DNA of 64,000 nt from an uncultured Candidatus Actinomarina sp. (GCA_902571385.1 CACGBK010000003.1:1-64000), one strand, 5' to 3'; shown: positions 8,894 to 17,730, counted from the stretch's first letter. Notes: a model not told the origin generated them from the letters alone. Translations and numbers: made by a program.

Positions 8894-8906
8894 GGTATAA
8901 TATTTT
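8894..8906 (+). promoter_or_regulatory. Extended -10 promoter of ftsK, leaderless start
   Basis: TGGTATAAT (8893-8901 region; hexamer 8896-8901) is a perfect extended -10 element. The GTG start of ftsK lies 5 bases after the hexamer, where transcription would begin, so the mRNA is predicted to be leaderless. No Shine-Dalgarno sequence is present. Confidence 0.7.
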
Positions 8907-11276
8907 GTGGCTGTTAAGACATCCACTCGCGAAAGGGTTAATGGGCGTAAGCGGGTGTCTAAACCGAAAAATTTAATAAACGTACCAAGTACTTTAAAAA
9001 GCTTAGGCAAAGGTACAAAATCTCTATCATCTTCATTTTTCAAATCCTATCAAACAGTATCTATCTTTATGCTTTCACTAGCAATTCTTGTAGGTTTATC
9101 TTCTTTTGGTAAAGCAGGACCGATTGGTGAGTTTGTAAATAATTTGATTACATGGTCATTTGGTTATGGCGTTTATTTATTTCCACTTCTTCTCATCTAT
9201 GGATCTGCAATCTTAATTAGAGATAAGGATGTTATTAATACTCAAAAAGTATTTGTTGGTACACTGTGGGTTCAAATTTTTACATCAGCTTTGTTTCACT
9301 TTTATATTCATGCTGAACCATTATCAATTAGTGTTGGTACATCTGCTTTACAAAAATCTGGTGGATTTATTTCCGCATTTATCGTTTACCCCTTAAACAA
9401 TCTTCTTGCAGCAGAAATGACACATGTTGTTTTATTATTTGGATTGATCATTTCTGTTCTTTATATGACCGATATTGAGCTAAAAGATCTTATTGGTGGA
9501 GTTCAAGCTATATTTGTATACTCTTATAGATTTATTTTTGCCTTCTATAAAGCAAGAAGGGAAGCTTCCAAAATCAACTTTGATTTAGTTAATAGTGAAA
9601 ATGATGAACCTAAAGAAGATTCAAAAACTAATGTTGTCACATTAAAAAAAGAAAAAAGTAAAAAATCTGTTAAATCTGAAGTCGCTGAGAAGCCTAAACC
9701 AGTAAAGTCAAAAGCTAAACCAAGTAAGAAAAAATCGACAAATTATGTTCTTCCACCATTAAAACTTCTTAAAAGGGGAACCGATGTCTCTACTTCTAAA
9801 AAGTTACTTCAACAAACTGCAACTGATCTACAAAATTTATTAAAAGAGCATGGTGTTGAAGCAGAGTTAACAAAAATAGTTCCAGGTCCCACAGTTACTC
9901 GTTATGAGATTGAGCTTTCTCCAGGTGTTAAAGTCTCAAAAGTTACTTCGCTTTCACATGATATTGCTTATGCTTTAGCTACTCCAGACGTCCGTCTTTT
10001 AGCACCTATTCCAGGAAGAAGTGCGATTGGTATTGAAATACCTAATAGGCAGAGAAGATTAGTTTCTCTTGGTGATGTGCTTTCTTCTTCAGACGCTCAA
10101 AAACTTGATCACCCACTAAATGTTGGTCTCGGGTTAGATATATCAGGTTCACCAAGACTTATGAATCTTTCAGAGCTTCCTCATGTATTAATTGCTGGCC
10201 AAACAGGTGCTGGTAAATCTTCATGTATAAATTCAATTGTTACTTCGTTGTTAATGAGAACTAACCCTGACGAAGTAAAAATGGTAATGGTTGATCCTAA
10301 ACGTGTTGAACTTGGTCAATACAATAATGTTCCACACCTTTTAACTAAAGTCATAACTAACCCCAAAAAAGCTGTTGATGCTCTTTCATGGGCAGTTTCT
10401 GAAATGGATAGAAGATATGATCTTTTAGCTGACGGTCAGGTTAGAGATATAAACGGATACCACGAAAAGTATGACGCAGGTTTACTTGATACTGATAAAT
10501 TTGATAGATTTCCTTTTATTGTTGTTTGTATTGATGAGTTAAACGACTTAATGATGGTTGCTGGAAGGGAAGTAGAATCGGCTATCGTTAGGCTTGCACA
10601 GATGGCAAGAGCAATCGGTATTCATTTAGTTGTTGCAACACAAAGACCATCCGTAGATGTTATCACTGGCGTTATGAAAGCAAATATTCCTTCTCGTCTT
10701 GCTTTCTCAGTTGCTTCAACAACAGACTCACGAGTTATTTTGGACCAATCAGGTGCTGAAAAATTAATTGGATTAGGTGACATGTTAATTGTTACAGCTT
10801 CAAATCCTAGACTTGAACGAATCCAGGGTGCATGGGTCACAGAAGGTGAGATTAAAGATGTTGTATCATGGGTTAAATCACAAAAGGAAGCTGAATATAA
10901 TCCTGCTGTCATTGAAGAACAGAAGTCTACAGCTGTTCAAAATAATGAAGACCTTGGAGAGGATGAAGAACTCATTAAAACAGCTACAGAACTTGTTGTG
11001 AGATCACAATTAGGTTCTACATCAATGTTACAAAGAAAGTTAAGAGTCGGTTTTGCTAGAGCAGGACGATTGATGGATATTCTTGAATCACAAGGAATTG
11101 TTGGACCATCAGAGGGTTCAAAAGCTAGAGAGGTTTTAATCACCGTAGAAGAGTTTGAAACAGATTCACTTAGTTCTATTGAAGATGATGTTTCCGAAGA
11201 TTTAATTGAACCTGAAAAGGCAATTGTTGAAGAAGTAAGTGATAGTGATGACGACGATAACTGGTACGAAGAGTAA
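8907..11276 (+). CDS. ftsK: DNA translocase FtsK/SpoIIIE
   Basis: FtsK pumps chromosomal DNA through the division septum and helps resolve dimers. The 789-residue protein has about four N-terminal membrane segments (residues 50-200), a Lys/Ser/Pro-rich linker, then the motor: Walker A GQTGAGKSS (about 430-438), Walker B FIVVCIDELNDLM (about 537) and a C-terminal winged-helix gamma domain (about 695-755, RKLRVGFARAGRLMD). The acidic tail is Asp/Glu-rich. The GTG start follows directly on an extended -10 element. The gene ends one base before the convergent phnE gene. Confidence 0.96.
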   Translation: MAVKTSTRERVNGRKRVSKPKNLINVPSTLKSLGKGTKSLSSSFFKSYQTVSIFMLSLAILVGLSSFGKAGPIGEFVNNLITWSFGYGVYLFPLLLIYGSAILIRDKDVINTQKVFVGTLWVQIFTSALFHFYIHAEPLSISVGTSALQKSGGFISAFIVYPLNNLLAAEMTHVVLLFGLIISVLYMTDIELKDLIGGVQAIFVYSYRFIFAFYKARREASKINFDLVNSENDEPKEDSKTNVVTLKKEKSKKSVKSEVAEKPKPVKSKAKPSKKKSTNYVLPPLKLLKRGTDVSTSKKLLQQTATDLQNLLKEHGVEAELTKIVPGPTVTRYEIELSPGVKVSKVTSLSHDIAYALATPDVRLLAPIPGRSAIGIEIPNRQRRLVSLGDVLSSSDAQKLDHPLNVGLGLDISGSPRLMNLSELPHVLIAGQTGAGKSSCINSIVTSLLMRTNPDEVKMVMVDPKRVELGQYNNVPHLLTKVITNPKKAVDALSWAVSEMDRRYDLLADGQVRDINGYHEKYDAGLLDTDKFDRFPFIVVCIDELNDLMMVAGREVESAIVRLAQMARAIGIHLVVATQRPSVDVITGVMKANIPSRLAFSVASTTDSRVILDQSGAEKLIGLGDMLIVTASNPRLERIQGAWVTEGEIKDVVSWVKSQKEAEYNPAVIEEQKSTAVQNNEDLGEDEELIKTATELVVRSQLGSTSMLQRKLRVGFARAGRLMDILESQGIVGPSEGSKAREVLITVEEFETDSLSSIEDDVSEDLIEPEKAIVEEVSDSDDDDNWYEE

Positions 11277-12101
11277 TTAACTTTTAACAGTTTTTCCTTT
11301 AATAATACGATTTCTAATTGCTGCTGATATTGTATCTGCAGTTAATACCAAAACAATAGTGCAGATTAAAACTGTGCCTGCTCTTGGAAAGTCCCTAAAT
11401 CTAAGCTGATTAATCAATTCTTGACCAACACCACCAGCACCTACAACACCAAGAACTGCCGATGCTCTTAAATTAATTTCAAAGCGATAAAGCCAATAAG
11501 ATGTAATAGTTGGCATAACTTGTGGAATAACACCAAAAGTAAGTTCATTAATTTTTGATCCACCTGACGCTTTAATAGACTCAAGAGGTCCTTCATCAAT
11601 GCCCTCTATAACTTCTGAAGAGAGCTTCCCTAAAGTTCCTATTGAATGAATGCCTACAGCTAGTGTTCCTGTTAATGGACCAAGTCCTGTTATTGGCAAG
11701 AAAACAAAAGCCAAAATCAATTCTGGAAATGCTCTTATACCGTTAAGAATTTGTTTAATTACTCTGTTAACAGATCCAATTGTTATATTATTTGCTGCTA
11801 AAAACGAAATAGGAAAACTAAATATTGCACCAATTACTGTTCCTGCCCATGCGATAAACAAAGATTCAAATACTTTTGGAATTATTCTATCAAATGCTTC
11901 TGAACTTAAATCTAAAGGAAACATAGCACCAACCAAAGTTGCAATTTGTGCTGGAGCATTAAGTATTCTATCAAGAGTTATTTCTAAACCTGATGCTGAC
12001 CAGATTGCAGAAACAACAATCAAGCTAGTTAAGGAATACTTAAATATTCTTTGGTTCAATGGTTGTTTTGGAATGTTCATAATATTTTTCTTCTTAACCA
12101 A
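11277..12101 (-). CDS. phnE: Phosphonate ABC transporter permease PhnE, second copy
   Basis: This is a 274-residue inner-membrane permease of the PhnE type with about six membrane segments. The EAA-like loop for ATPase contact is near residues 176-192 (ESIKASGGSKINELTFG), and the C-terminal VVGAGGVGQELINQLR is typical of PhnE. It is paralogous to the preceding permease, with which it overlaps by 25 bases, and the two should form a heterodimer. It is the last gene of phnD-phnC-phnE-phnE. No C-P lyase genes are in the window. Confidence 0.9.
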   Translation of the reverse strand: MVKKKNIMNIPKQPLNQRIFKYSLTSLIVVSAIWSASGLEITLDRILNAPAQIATLVGAMFPLDLSSEAFDRIIPKVFESLFIAWAGTVIGAIFSFPISFLAANNITIGSVNRVIKQILNGIRAFPELILAFVFLPITGLGPLTGTLAVGIHSIGTLGKLSSEVIEGIDEGPLESIKASGGSKINELTFGVIPQVMPTITSYWLYRFEINLRASAVLGVVGAGGVGQELINQLRFRDFPRAGTVLICTIVLVLTADTISAAIRNRIIKGKTVKS

Positions 12102-12859
12102 ACGCTAAATTGTTCTATCAATATGACCACTACAAGAATTAGCACAATTATTGGAGAGATCCTATCAAATCTAAGAAATATCCTTTGTGTTTCAATTATT
12201 CTTCCAACACCACCCGCACCTACTAATCCAAGAATCACACTTGCTCTAATGCATAATTCAAATATGTATAAAAAATATGCTGTAAAGTTGGGTAGTACTT
12301 GTGGTAACGCAGATGTAAAAACAGACTGGTTATGAGACGCACCTGTGGCTTTTGCGGCCTCCATAGGACCAGGATCAATGCTATCAATTGTTTCGGATAA
12401 TAATTTACCCATTATTGCAAGTGAAAACATTAATAATGCAAGTACACCAGCAAATGGTCCAATGCCTACGGCAACAGTAAAAATCATAGCCCAGAATAAA
12501 TCAGGTATTGTCCTCACAAGATTTAAAAATGACTTATAGACAAAATAAGAATACTTGTTCAGATTTGTAGCCCTTGATGCATAAAAAGATAATGGTAAGG
12601 CAACTGCGCAACCTATAATACTTGCCAATATTGCAATTTGAATAGTCTCCACTAATGCATCAGATGAATTCTCCCAAGCCCAGGCCCATTTAGGATTAAA
12701 TAAAGGATCAGTTACAAGGTATCTATTAGATAGGTTGTTTTTAAAATCTTGAAAATTAAAACCTATCTGAAGAAATGAAAATACTGAAAAAAGTATGCCG
12801 GCAGGTATTCCTATTAAAACTAATAATGAAGGACTTGGTTTTTTTGGATAATTAATCAT
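12077..12859 (-). CDS. phnE: Phosphonate ABC transporter permease PhnE, first copy
   Basis: This 260-residue permease is homologous to its downstream neighbour. The EAA-type loop is MEAAKATGASHNQSVFTSAL (about residues 166-185), followed by the PhnE-like LVGAGGVGRIIE. The start overlaps the end of phnC by 8 bases. Together with PhnC and PhnD it would import phosphonate, phosphite or a related organophosphorus compound; the ligand cannot be told from sequence. Confidence 0.9.
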   Translation of the reverse strand: MINYPKKPSPSLLVLIGIPAGILFSVFSFLQIGFNFQDFKNNLSNRYLVTDPLFNPKWAWAWENSSDALVETIQIAILASIIGCAVALPLSFYASRATNLNKYSYFVYKSFLNLVRTIPDLFWAMIFTVAVGIGPFAGVLALLMFSLAIMGKLLSETIDSIDPGPMEAAKATGASHNQSVFTSALPQVLPNFTAYFLYIFELCIRASVILGLVGAGGVGRIIETQRIFLRFDRISPIIVLILVVVILIEQFSVWLRRKIL

Positions 12860-13619
12860 TACCTATTAAATCTGATTGCTTGATTGATCTTCCATAAATA
12901 TTTTCAAAGTCTTCATCTGAAACGTCGTCAACTTTTCCATCATAAACAAGTTCACCATCGCGTAAGCCAATTAACCTATCACCAAATTCTTTAGCTAAAT
13001 CAAGAAAATGTAAATTCACTATTGTTGTAATTCCAAGTTCTTTATTTATTTTCTTAAGATAACTCATTACTACTCTTGATGTGATTGGATCAAGTGAGGC
13101 AACAGGTTCATCTGCAAGCATAACTTTTGGTTTTTGTGATAAAGCCCTCGCAATACCTACTCTTTGTTGCTGTCCACCAGAGAGGTTGGAAGCTCTCACA
13201 TAAGCTTTTTCAAGAATCTCAACTTGATTTAATGCTTCAAATGCCATTTGTTTTTGATCTTTTGGCCACAATCCAAAAATCGACCTAATGGTGGAAACTT
13301 TACTTAATCTTCCTGTTAATACATTTTTCAACACTGTTGATCTATTCACTAGATTAAAAGTTTGAAATATCATACCTATTTCAGATCTAATTTGTTTTAG
13401 TTGCTTTTTATTTGCATTAGTTATATCTTTGTTGTCTAAAAATACAACACCATTGCTTGGTTTGACTAAATTATTGATTGTTCGAAGTAGAGTTGATTTA
13501 CCTGCTCCTGATAAACCGACAATAATCAAAAAATCTCCTTCGTTTATTTCTAAATCTAGATTTTTTAGGGCTTCAACGCCACCTGGATAGGTGACACTTA
13601 CATTTTCGAATTTGATCAT
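12852..13619 (-). CDS. phnC: Phosphonate ABC transporter ATP-binding protein
   Basis: This 255-residue ABC ATPase of the PhnC type energises the two permeases. The motifs are Walker A GLSGAGKST (about 34-42), signature LSGGQQQR (about 145-152) and Walker B VMLADEPVASLDP (about 165-177), then the H-loop His in IVNLHFLD. Length is typical. It is separated from phnD by an 11-bp hairpin that may lower expression of the membrane and ATPase parts relative to the binding protein. Confidence 0.95.
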   Translation of the reverse strand: MIKFENVSVTYPGGVEALKNLDLEINEGDFLIIVGLSGAGKSTLLRTINNLVKPSNGVVFLDNKDITNANKKQLKQIRSEIGMIFQTFNLVNRSTVLKNVLTGRLSKVSTIRSIFGLWPKDQKQMAFEALNQVEILEKAYVRASNLSGGQQQRVGIARALSQKPKVMLADEPVASLDPITSRVVMSYLKKINKELGITTIVNLHFLDLAKEFGDRLIGLRDGELVYDGKVDDVSDEDFENIYGRSIKQSDLIGND

Positions 13620-13626
13620 ACAAAAA

Positions 13627-13659
13627 TTTTAACCGGGCTGAAGAACAACCCGGTTAAAA
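13627..13659 (-). terminator. Intercistronic hairpin between phnD and phnC
   Basis: TTTTAACCGGG (13627-13637) pairs perfectly with CCCGGTTAAAA (13649-13659) around an 11-base loop, and on the minus strand the stem runs into a T-rich stretch. It lies just after the phnD stop. It should act as a leaky terminator or an mRNA-stabilising 3' end, so that the binding protein is made in excess, as is usual for ABC importers. Confidence 0.75.
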
Positions 13660-13666
13660 TTAAGAT

Positions 13667-14785
13667 TTAATCGTCGTAAAGACCGAATTCTTCCGCTGCT
13701 TCTCTTACAACGTCGAATTCTGAGTTAACTGCTGGTACTAAATCAGTCCAACCATAAATTTCATCCATTATGGCCAAACCTTCATCAGTAGCAATATATG
13801 CAGCTAATATGTCATAAATTTGTGTCTTGATGTCTTCAGGTAGATCTGTTCTAACTGCTATAACATCATTAGGAATTTCTTCTGTAATACCAAAAGCAAT
13901 TACCTTTTCACCAACATCTGCATTTGTTTTTCTTAGAGTTCTTCTGGCATCATCATAAGTAACACCAAATTTTGCGTCACCGTTATATAGTCCAGAAATA
14001 ACTCCATCATGTGAACCAGCAAATCTTTGAACAATGTCACCGGTATAATCGATACCAGCTTTTTTCAATTGTAATGATGGATATAAATACCCTGAAGTAG
14101 ACCCTTCTTCAACAAAAAGAACTTCTTCACCAAGCATTACAGATAAGTCAGCTTCACATGCAAGACCAGGGCTAGTTGTTACACCATCTCTTACTTCAGG
14201 TATAAGTCCGTCGTCTCCAAAACCCCATCCAACTTGTAATGCTTTTACATCAGGTGGTGTTGTTGCTGAACCTTCAACTAAAGTTGCAACTCCATCGATG
14301 TTTTCGAAAGCACCAATCACTGGTGTTGTTTCACAAACGCTTGCATCTGTTGTCCAGAACGTACCATGGTATGATCCTGAACCGTATCTTACAGATTTAG
14401 CAATTGCCTCAAATCTTGTAGGGAATGCGTTCATAGCTGTAACGTAACCCAATGTTGCAAACGCACCAACGTCTGCTTGACCAGATCCCATTGCAACTAA
14501 TAATCCCGAATAGTCACTTGTAACAAAACCTTCAACTTCAATACCTAATCCGTCTGATAAAACTTGCATCATAGGTTGAATGTTGTCTAGAAGTTCTGCT
14601 TGCTCTGCACTTGGCACGAAACCGAAAACAATTTTATCAAGCACTTGAGCTGTAGTGGTAGCTGGTGCATCTAAACTTTCTGTTTCTTCAACAACTGCAG
14701 GTTCCTCTACTGTTTCTTCTTCTGTGGTACCGCAAGCAGCAAACACAAGAGAGAGACAGAGTAGAATTAAAATTGTTTTTTTCAC
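13667..14785 (-). CDS. phnD: Phosphonate ABC transporter substrate-binding lipoprotein
   Basis: This is a 372-residue lipoprotein. The signal peptide ends in the lipobox LVFAAC (Cys about 18), followed by an acidic Glu/Thr-rich tether. The mature part is a PhnD/periplasmic-binding-protein type II fold, with FGFVPSAEQAELL, VTSDYSGLLVAMGSGQADVGAF and the late VTYDDARRTL. The GTG start is fixed by a strong GGAGG five bases upstream. It is the first gene of the transporter operon and delivers phosphonate or phosphite-like ligands to the PhnE pair. Confidence 0.92.
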   Translation of the reverse strand: MKKTILILLCLSLVFAACGTTEEETVEEPAVVEETESLDAPATTTAQVLDKIVFGFVPSAEQAELLDNIQPMMQVLSDGLGIEVEGFVTSDYSGLLVAMGSGQADVGAFATLGYVTAMNAFPTRFEAIAKSVRYGSGSYHGTFWTTDASVCETTPVIGAFENIDGVATLVEGSATTPPDVKALQVGWGFGDDGLIPEVRDGVTTSPGLACEADLSVMLGEEVLFVEEGSTSGYLYPSLQLKKAGIDYTGDIVQRFAGSHDGVISGLYNGDAKFGVTYDDARRTLRKTNADVGEKVIAFGITEEIPNDVIAVRTDLPEDIKTQIYDILAAYIATDEGLAIMDEIYGWTDLVPAVNSEFDVVREAAEEFGLYDD

Positions 14786-14864
14786 AATTTCCTCCGCTTG
14801 ATTACACTCTTATCTTACAATTTCTCGTGATAACTGCTTAAGAATTAGGTTAAATATTTGTAAA

Positions 14865-15326
14865 CTATAAATCGCTCGGAACGTATCCGTATTCTCTTAA
14901 AAGTATTGTCCCATCAGTATCAAAAATTACTGAAATGGGTTGACCAATAATTTTAAGACTATCCCTTAATTCAGGAGTAGAAAATCCAATTTCTAGTTCA
15001 CCAACTAAATTTTCCGAAACCCAGGTCATTGTTGAGTCTTTGTTGCTATGAGCAAGGGCAATTACATTATAATTTTCACTAATGGTGGCTAAGTTAGCTT
15101 CTAAGAGAGGTAACTCCTCTCTACAGAGACCTCAGTAATCAGCCCAAAATACAACTAAAGTTTTTTTATTTGTTAAATCAACGTTTACCATCGTTCCAGT
15201 TGTATCTTCATAAACCAACACTTCCATATTTGAATTAGTAGAACTTTGATTAGACTCATCGATTGTAGAATCTGAACCGTATGAACAAAATGAAAACAAT
15301 AATATGAAAGCTAGCAATTTTCTCAT
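14865..15326 (-). CDS. TlpA-like thioredoxin-fold lipoprotein, predicted selenoprotein (UxxC)
   Basis: Read straight through a single in-frame TGA at 15134-15132, this frame gives 153 residues with no other stop until TAG at 14867-14865. It begins with a lipoprotein signal (LLFSFC). At the thioredoxin active site it reads FWADY-UGA-GLCREELP, where relatives have WCxxC, so the UGA stands exactly for the first Cys (UGLC). Downstream homology continues, with a cis-Pro region IGQPISVIFDTDG. A SECIS-like hairpin follows the codon. The alternatives are a nonsense-mutated pseudogene or a base error, but the exact position argues for selenocysteine. It is probably an extracytoplasmic thiol/selenol redox protein. 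Confidence 0.85.
15104..15134 (-). promoter_or_regulatory. Putative bacterial SECIS element after the UGA codon
   Basis: On the minus strand, 9 bases after the TGA, AGAGAGG (15122-15116) pairs perfectly with CCTCTCT (15110-15104) around the loop AGTTA. The loop starts 16 bases after the codon and has G at its second position, as expected for bacterial SECIS hairpins that bind SelB. The selA, selB, selC and selD genes are not in this window. Confidence 0.7.
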
Positions 15327-15373
15327 GTAACTATGTTACTAATATTGCAATTAAAGCTTGCTAGTCTAAAAAT

Positions 15374-16582
15374 ATGAAAATAGGTTTTTTATCAGTTGGA
15401 ACAGAAATATTACTTGGAGATACAGTAAATACTAACCTAACAAACTTAGGTAAAAGGTTGTATGATGCTGGTTTTAAGTTAAATAAAGAAATCACAATTT
15501 CTGATAATGAAAAAGAAATACATGATGCAATCACATATCTTCTTGAAAGTTGCGATGTAGTTGTTACATCTGGGGGATTGGGTCCAACTGAAGATGATAT
15601 AACAAAAGAAGTGATATCAAATTCATTATCTTTAGATCTAGAACTAGACGAAAGCCATGTTGAGTGGATGAAAGAAAGATGGAAGAGCCGTGGTCTTATC
15701 ATGCCTGAAACTAATATCAAACAAGCTTACATTCCTGTTGGCAGTGAAAAATTAATTAATACACAAGGTACAGCTCCTGGTATCAGAATATCTAAGAACG
15801 ATAAAAAAATTTTTATTTTTCCAGGTCCACCAAGAGAATTTATTCCTCTCGTTGAAGATGAACTGTTACCTTATCTTTCTGAAAACTTTGAAAAAAATAA
15901 TACGGACTACAAATTTATTATGTTTTTTAATCAAGCAGAATCTTCACTTGCAGCAGAGATAGATAAATTTAAACCTCAAGGATTGGATATTGCATACCTT
16001 GCAAGTAGAGGAATAATCAAGTTACGGTTTGATAGAAATTCAGTGAGTAAGAATGAATTTGATAAATTTATAAATAAAATTGATGAAATATTTTCTGATG
16101 ACATTCTTGCCTACGAGAATATATCTGTTGAAAAAGCACTTGGTTCGTTACTAGCTCAAAATGAGACAAAGGTTTCATTTGTTGAGAGTATTACTGGTGG
16201 CCTCTTATCTTCACTACTGGTCAAAAATCCAGGTATTAGTAAATACTTTATTGGTTCTGATGTCGTTTATGGAAATCAAGCTAAATCCATCCTGTTAAAC
16301 GATAGTGATATAGATTTCGAAAATTGGGAAGAACTTTGTGTTAATTTAACTCATTCTTCATTAGAAAAATATAAAACTGATATATGTTTAACAATTTTAG
16401 GTGAAGCTGGACCATTATCTTCAAGCAAATATGCTGTCGGTACAATTTTTATTTGTATATCTAATGGTGACAAAACTGTGATAACAGATCATAAATTGAA
16501 CGGTAATAGGGAAGAAATACTGCAAAGATCAGCTAATAAAGCTCAATGGGAACTGATAAAATTCATTAAAAACTTGTATTAG
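15374..16582 (+). CDS. cinA: CinA family protein (nicotinamide-nucleotide amidase type)
   Basis: This 402-residue protein has the two-domain CinA layout. An N-terminal molybdopterin-binding-like domain (FLSVGTEILLGDTVNTN; TSGGLGPTEDDIT) is joined to a C-terminal PncC-like amidohydrolase domain (FVESITGGLLSSLL; GSDVVYGN). CinA proteins salvage pyridine nucleotides by deamidating NMN or hydrolysing ADP-ribose. In actinobacteria cinA often lies just upstream of recA, as here. The C-terminal domain is somewhat divergent (SITGG in place of SCTGG), so amidase activity is less certain. Confidence 0.9.
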   Translation: MKIGFLSVGTEILLGDTVNTNLTNLGKRLYDAGFKLNKEITISDNEKEIHDAITYLLESCDVVVTSGGLGPTEDDITKEVISNSLSLDLELDESHVEWMKERWKSRGLIMPETNIKQAYIPVGSEKLINTQGTAPGIRISKNDKKIFIFPGPPREFIPLVEDELLPYLSENFEKNNTDYKFIMFFNQAESSLAAEIDKFKPQGLDIAYLASRGIIKLRFDRNSVSKNEFDKFINKIDEIFSDDILAYENISVEKALGSLLAQNETKVSFVESITGGLLSSLLVKNPGISKYFIGSDVVYGNQAKSILLNDSDIDFENWEELCVNLTHSSLEKYKTDICLTILGEAGPLSSSKYAVGTIFICISNGDKTVITDHKLNGNREEILQRSANKAQWELIKFIKNLY

Positions 16583-16593
16583 AACATTTGTTC
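16582..16593 (+). promoter_or_regulatory. LexA box (SOS operator) of recA
   Basis: GAACATTTGTTC is a perfect GAAC-N4-GTTC palindrome, the Gram-positive/actinobacterial LexA operator. It overlaps the end of cinA and lies just before TTGTCA (16602-16607), a likely -35, with TATATA at 16624-16629 as -10. A 30-base stretch here matches the lexA-LysM intergenic region at 26 positions. Confidence 0.85.
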
Positions 16594-16601
16594 TATTAAA
16601 A

Positions 16602-16650
16602 TTGTCATACAAAGATGTTTTAATATATATTTATTATTGTTAAAAAGGAG
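16602..16650 (+). promoter_or_regulatory. recA promoter and ribosome binding site
   Basis: TTGTCA (16602-16607) and TATATA (16624-16629) are spaced 16 bases apart. AAGGAG (16645-16650) lies 6 bases before the ATG at 16657, one of the few clear Shine-Dalgarno sites in the window. LexA bound at 16582-16593 would block the -35. Confidence 0.65.
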
Positions 16651-16656
16651 AAAAAA

Positions 16657-17730
16657 ATGGATAAAGACAGGGCAAAAAAACTAGATACAGTTTTTGAGCA
16701 AATCGAGAAACAATTCGGCGAGGGTTCATTGATGAAACTTGGTGCCGATAATATCAAAAAAATACCTGCAATTTCTACAGGTGCATTATCTATAGATCTT
16801 GCTTTAGGGATTGGTGGAGTGCCTAGAGGTAGAGTAATAGAAATATACGGACCAGAGGCATCCGGTAAAACAACACTTTCTTTACATGTTGCCGCAGAAG
16901 CCCAAAAAGCTGGAGGAGTTGCAGCATTCATTGATGCTGAGCATGCTCTGGACCCTGTTTACGCTAGGGCATTGGGTGTAGATGTTGACGAATTATTAGT
17001 CTCACAACCTGACACTGGAGAACAAGCATTAGAGATTGCCGATATGTTGATACAGTCTGGTGGAGTCGACTTAGTTGTAATTGATTCAGTTGCAGCCCTT
17101 GTTCCTAAAGCTGAGATTGAAGGTGAAATGGGCGATACGCATGTAGGTTTGCAAGCTAGATTAATGTCACAAGCATTGCGTAAATTAACAGGTTCAATTA
17201 ATAAATCAGGAACAACTGTTATATTCATTAATCAGATTCGTGAAAAAATTGGTGTTATGTGGGGATCTCCTGAAACAACAAGCGGGGGAAGAGCACTTAA
17301 GTTTTATTCTTCTGTAAGAATCGACGTACGAAGAATTGAAACACTAAAAGTTGGTCCTGAACAGATAGGTAATCGTGTAAGAGCAAAAATAGTTAAGAAC
17401 AAAGTTGCTCCACCTTTTAGAGAGGCTGAATTTGATATTATGTTTGGTCAAGGCATTTCTCGTGAAGGTAGCTTACTTGATGTTGCTGTAGAACATGGCA
17501 TAGCTAGAAAAGCTGGTGCTTGGTTCACATACGATGAGGTTCAGCTTGGACAAGGTAAAGAGAACTCTAAGCGTTTTCTTCGTGAAAATCCTGATCTAGC
17601 ATTACAGTTAGAAACTGCAGTATACAAAGCAGTTGGAATGATTGAATCTGATGAAGAGGAATCAATTGAAAGTGATGAGACTGCTGAATTAGAAGAAGAA
17701 ACGTCAGAAGAGCCTAAAAACAAAAAATAA
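16657..17730 (+). CDS. recA: Recombinase RecA
   Basis: RecA forms filaments on single-stranded DNA, drives strand exchange and triggers LexA self-cleavage. The 357-residue protein has Walker A GPEASGKT (65-72), Walker [11 protein letters not shown] (about 141-150), the loop-2 region [20 protein letters not shown] and an acidic Glu/Ser-rich C-terminal tail. It has its own LexA box. The recX gene that follows recA in many actinobacteria is absent; miaB comes next. Confidence 0.98.
   Translation: MDKDRAKKLDTVFEQIEKQFGEGSLMKLGADNIKKIPAISTGALSIDLALGIGGVPRGRVIEIYGPEASGKTTLSLHVAAEAQKAGGVAAFIDAEHALDPVYARALGVDVDELLVSQPDTGEQALEIADMLIQSGGVDLVVIDSVAALVPKAEIEGEMGDTHVGLQARLMSQALRKLTGSINKSGTTVIFINQIREKIGVMWGSPETTSGGRALKFYSSVRIDVRRIETLKVGPEQIGNRVRAKIVKNKVAPPFREAEFDIMFGQGISREGSLLDVAVEHGIARKAGAWFTYDEVQLGQGKENSKRFLRENPDLALQLETAVYKAVGMIESDEEESIESDETAELEEETSEEPKNKK

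Noticed and set aside
15132-15326. A 64-residue protein ending at TGA 15134-15132
   Set aside because: The stop falls at the first active-site Cys of a thioredoxin-like protein and homology continues to 14865, so it is read as selenocysteine.
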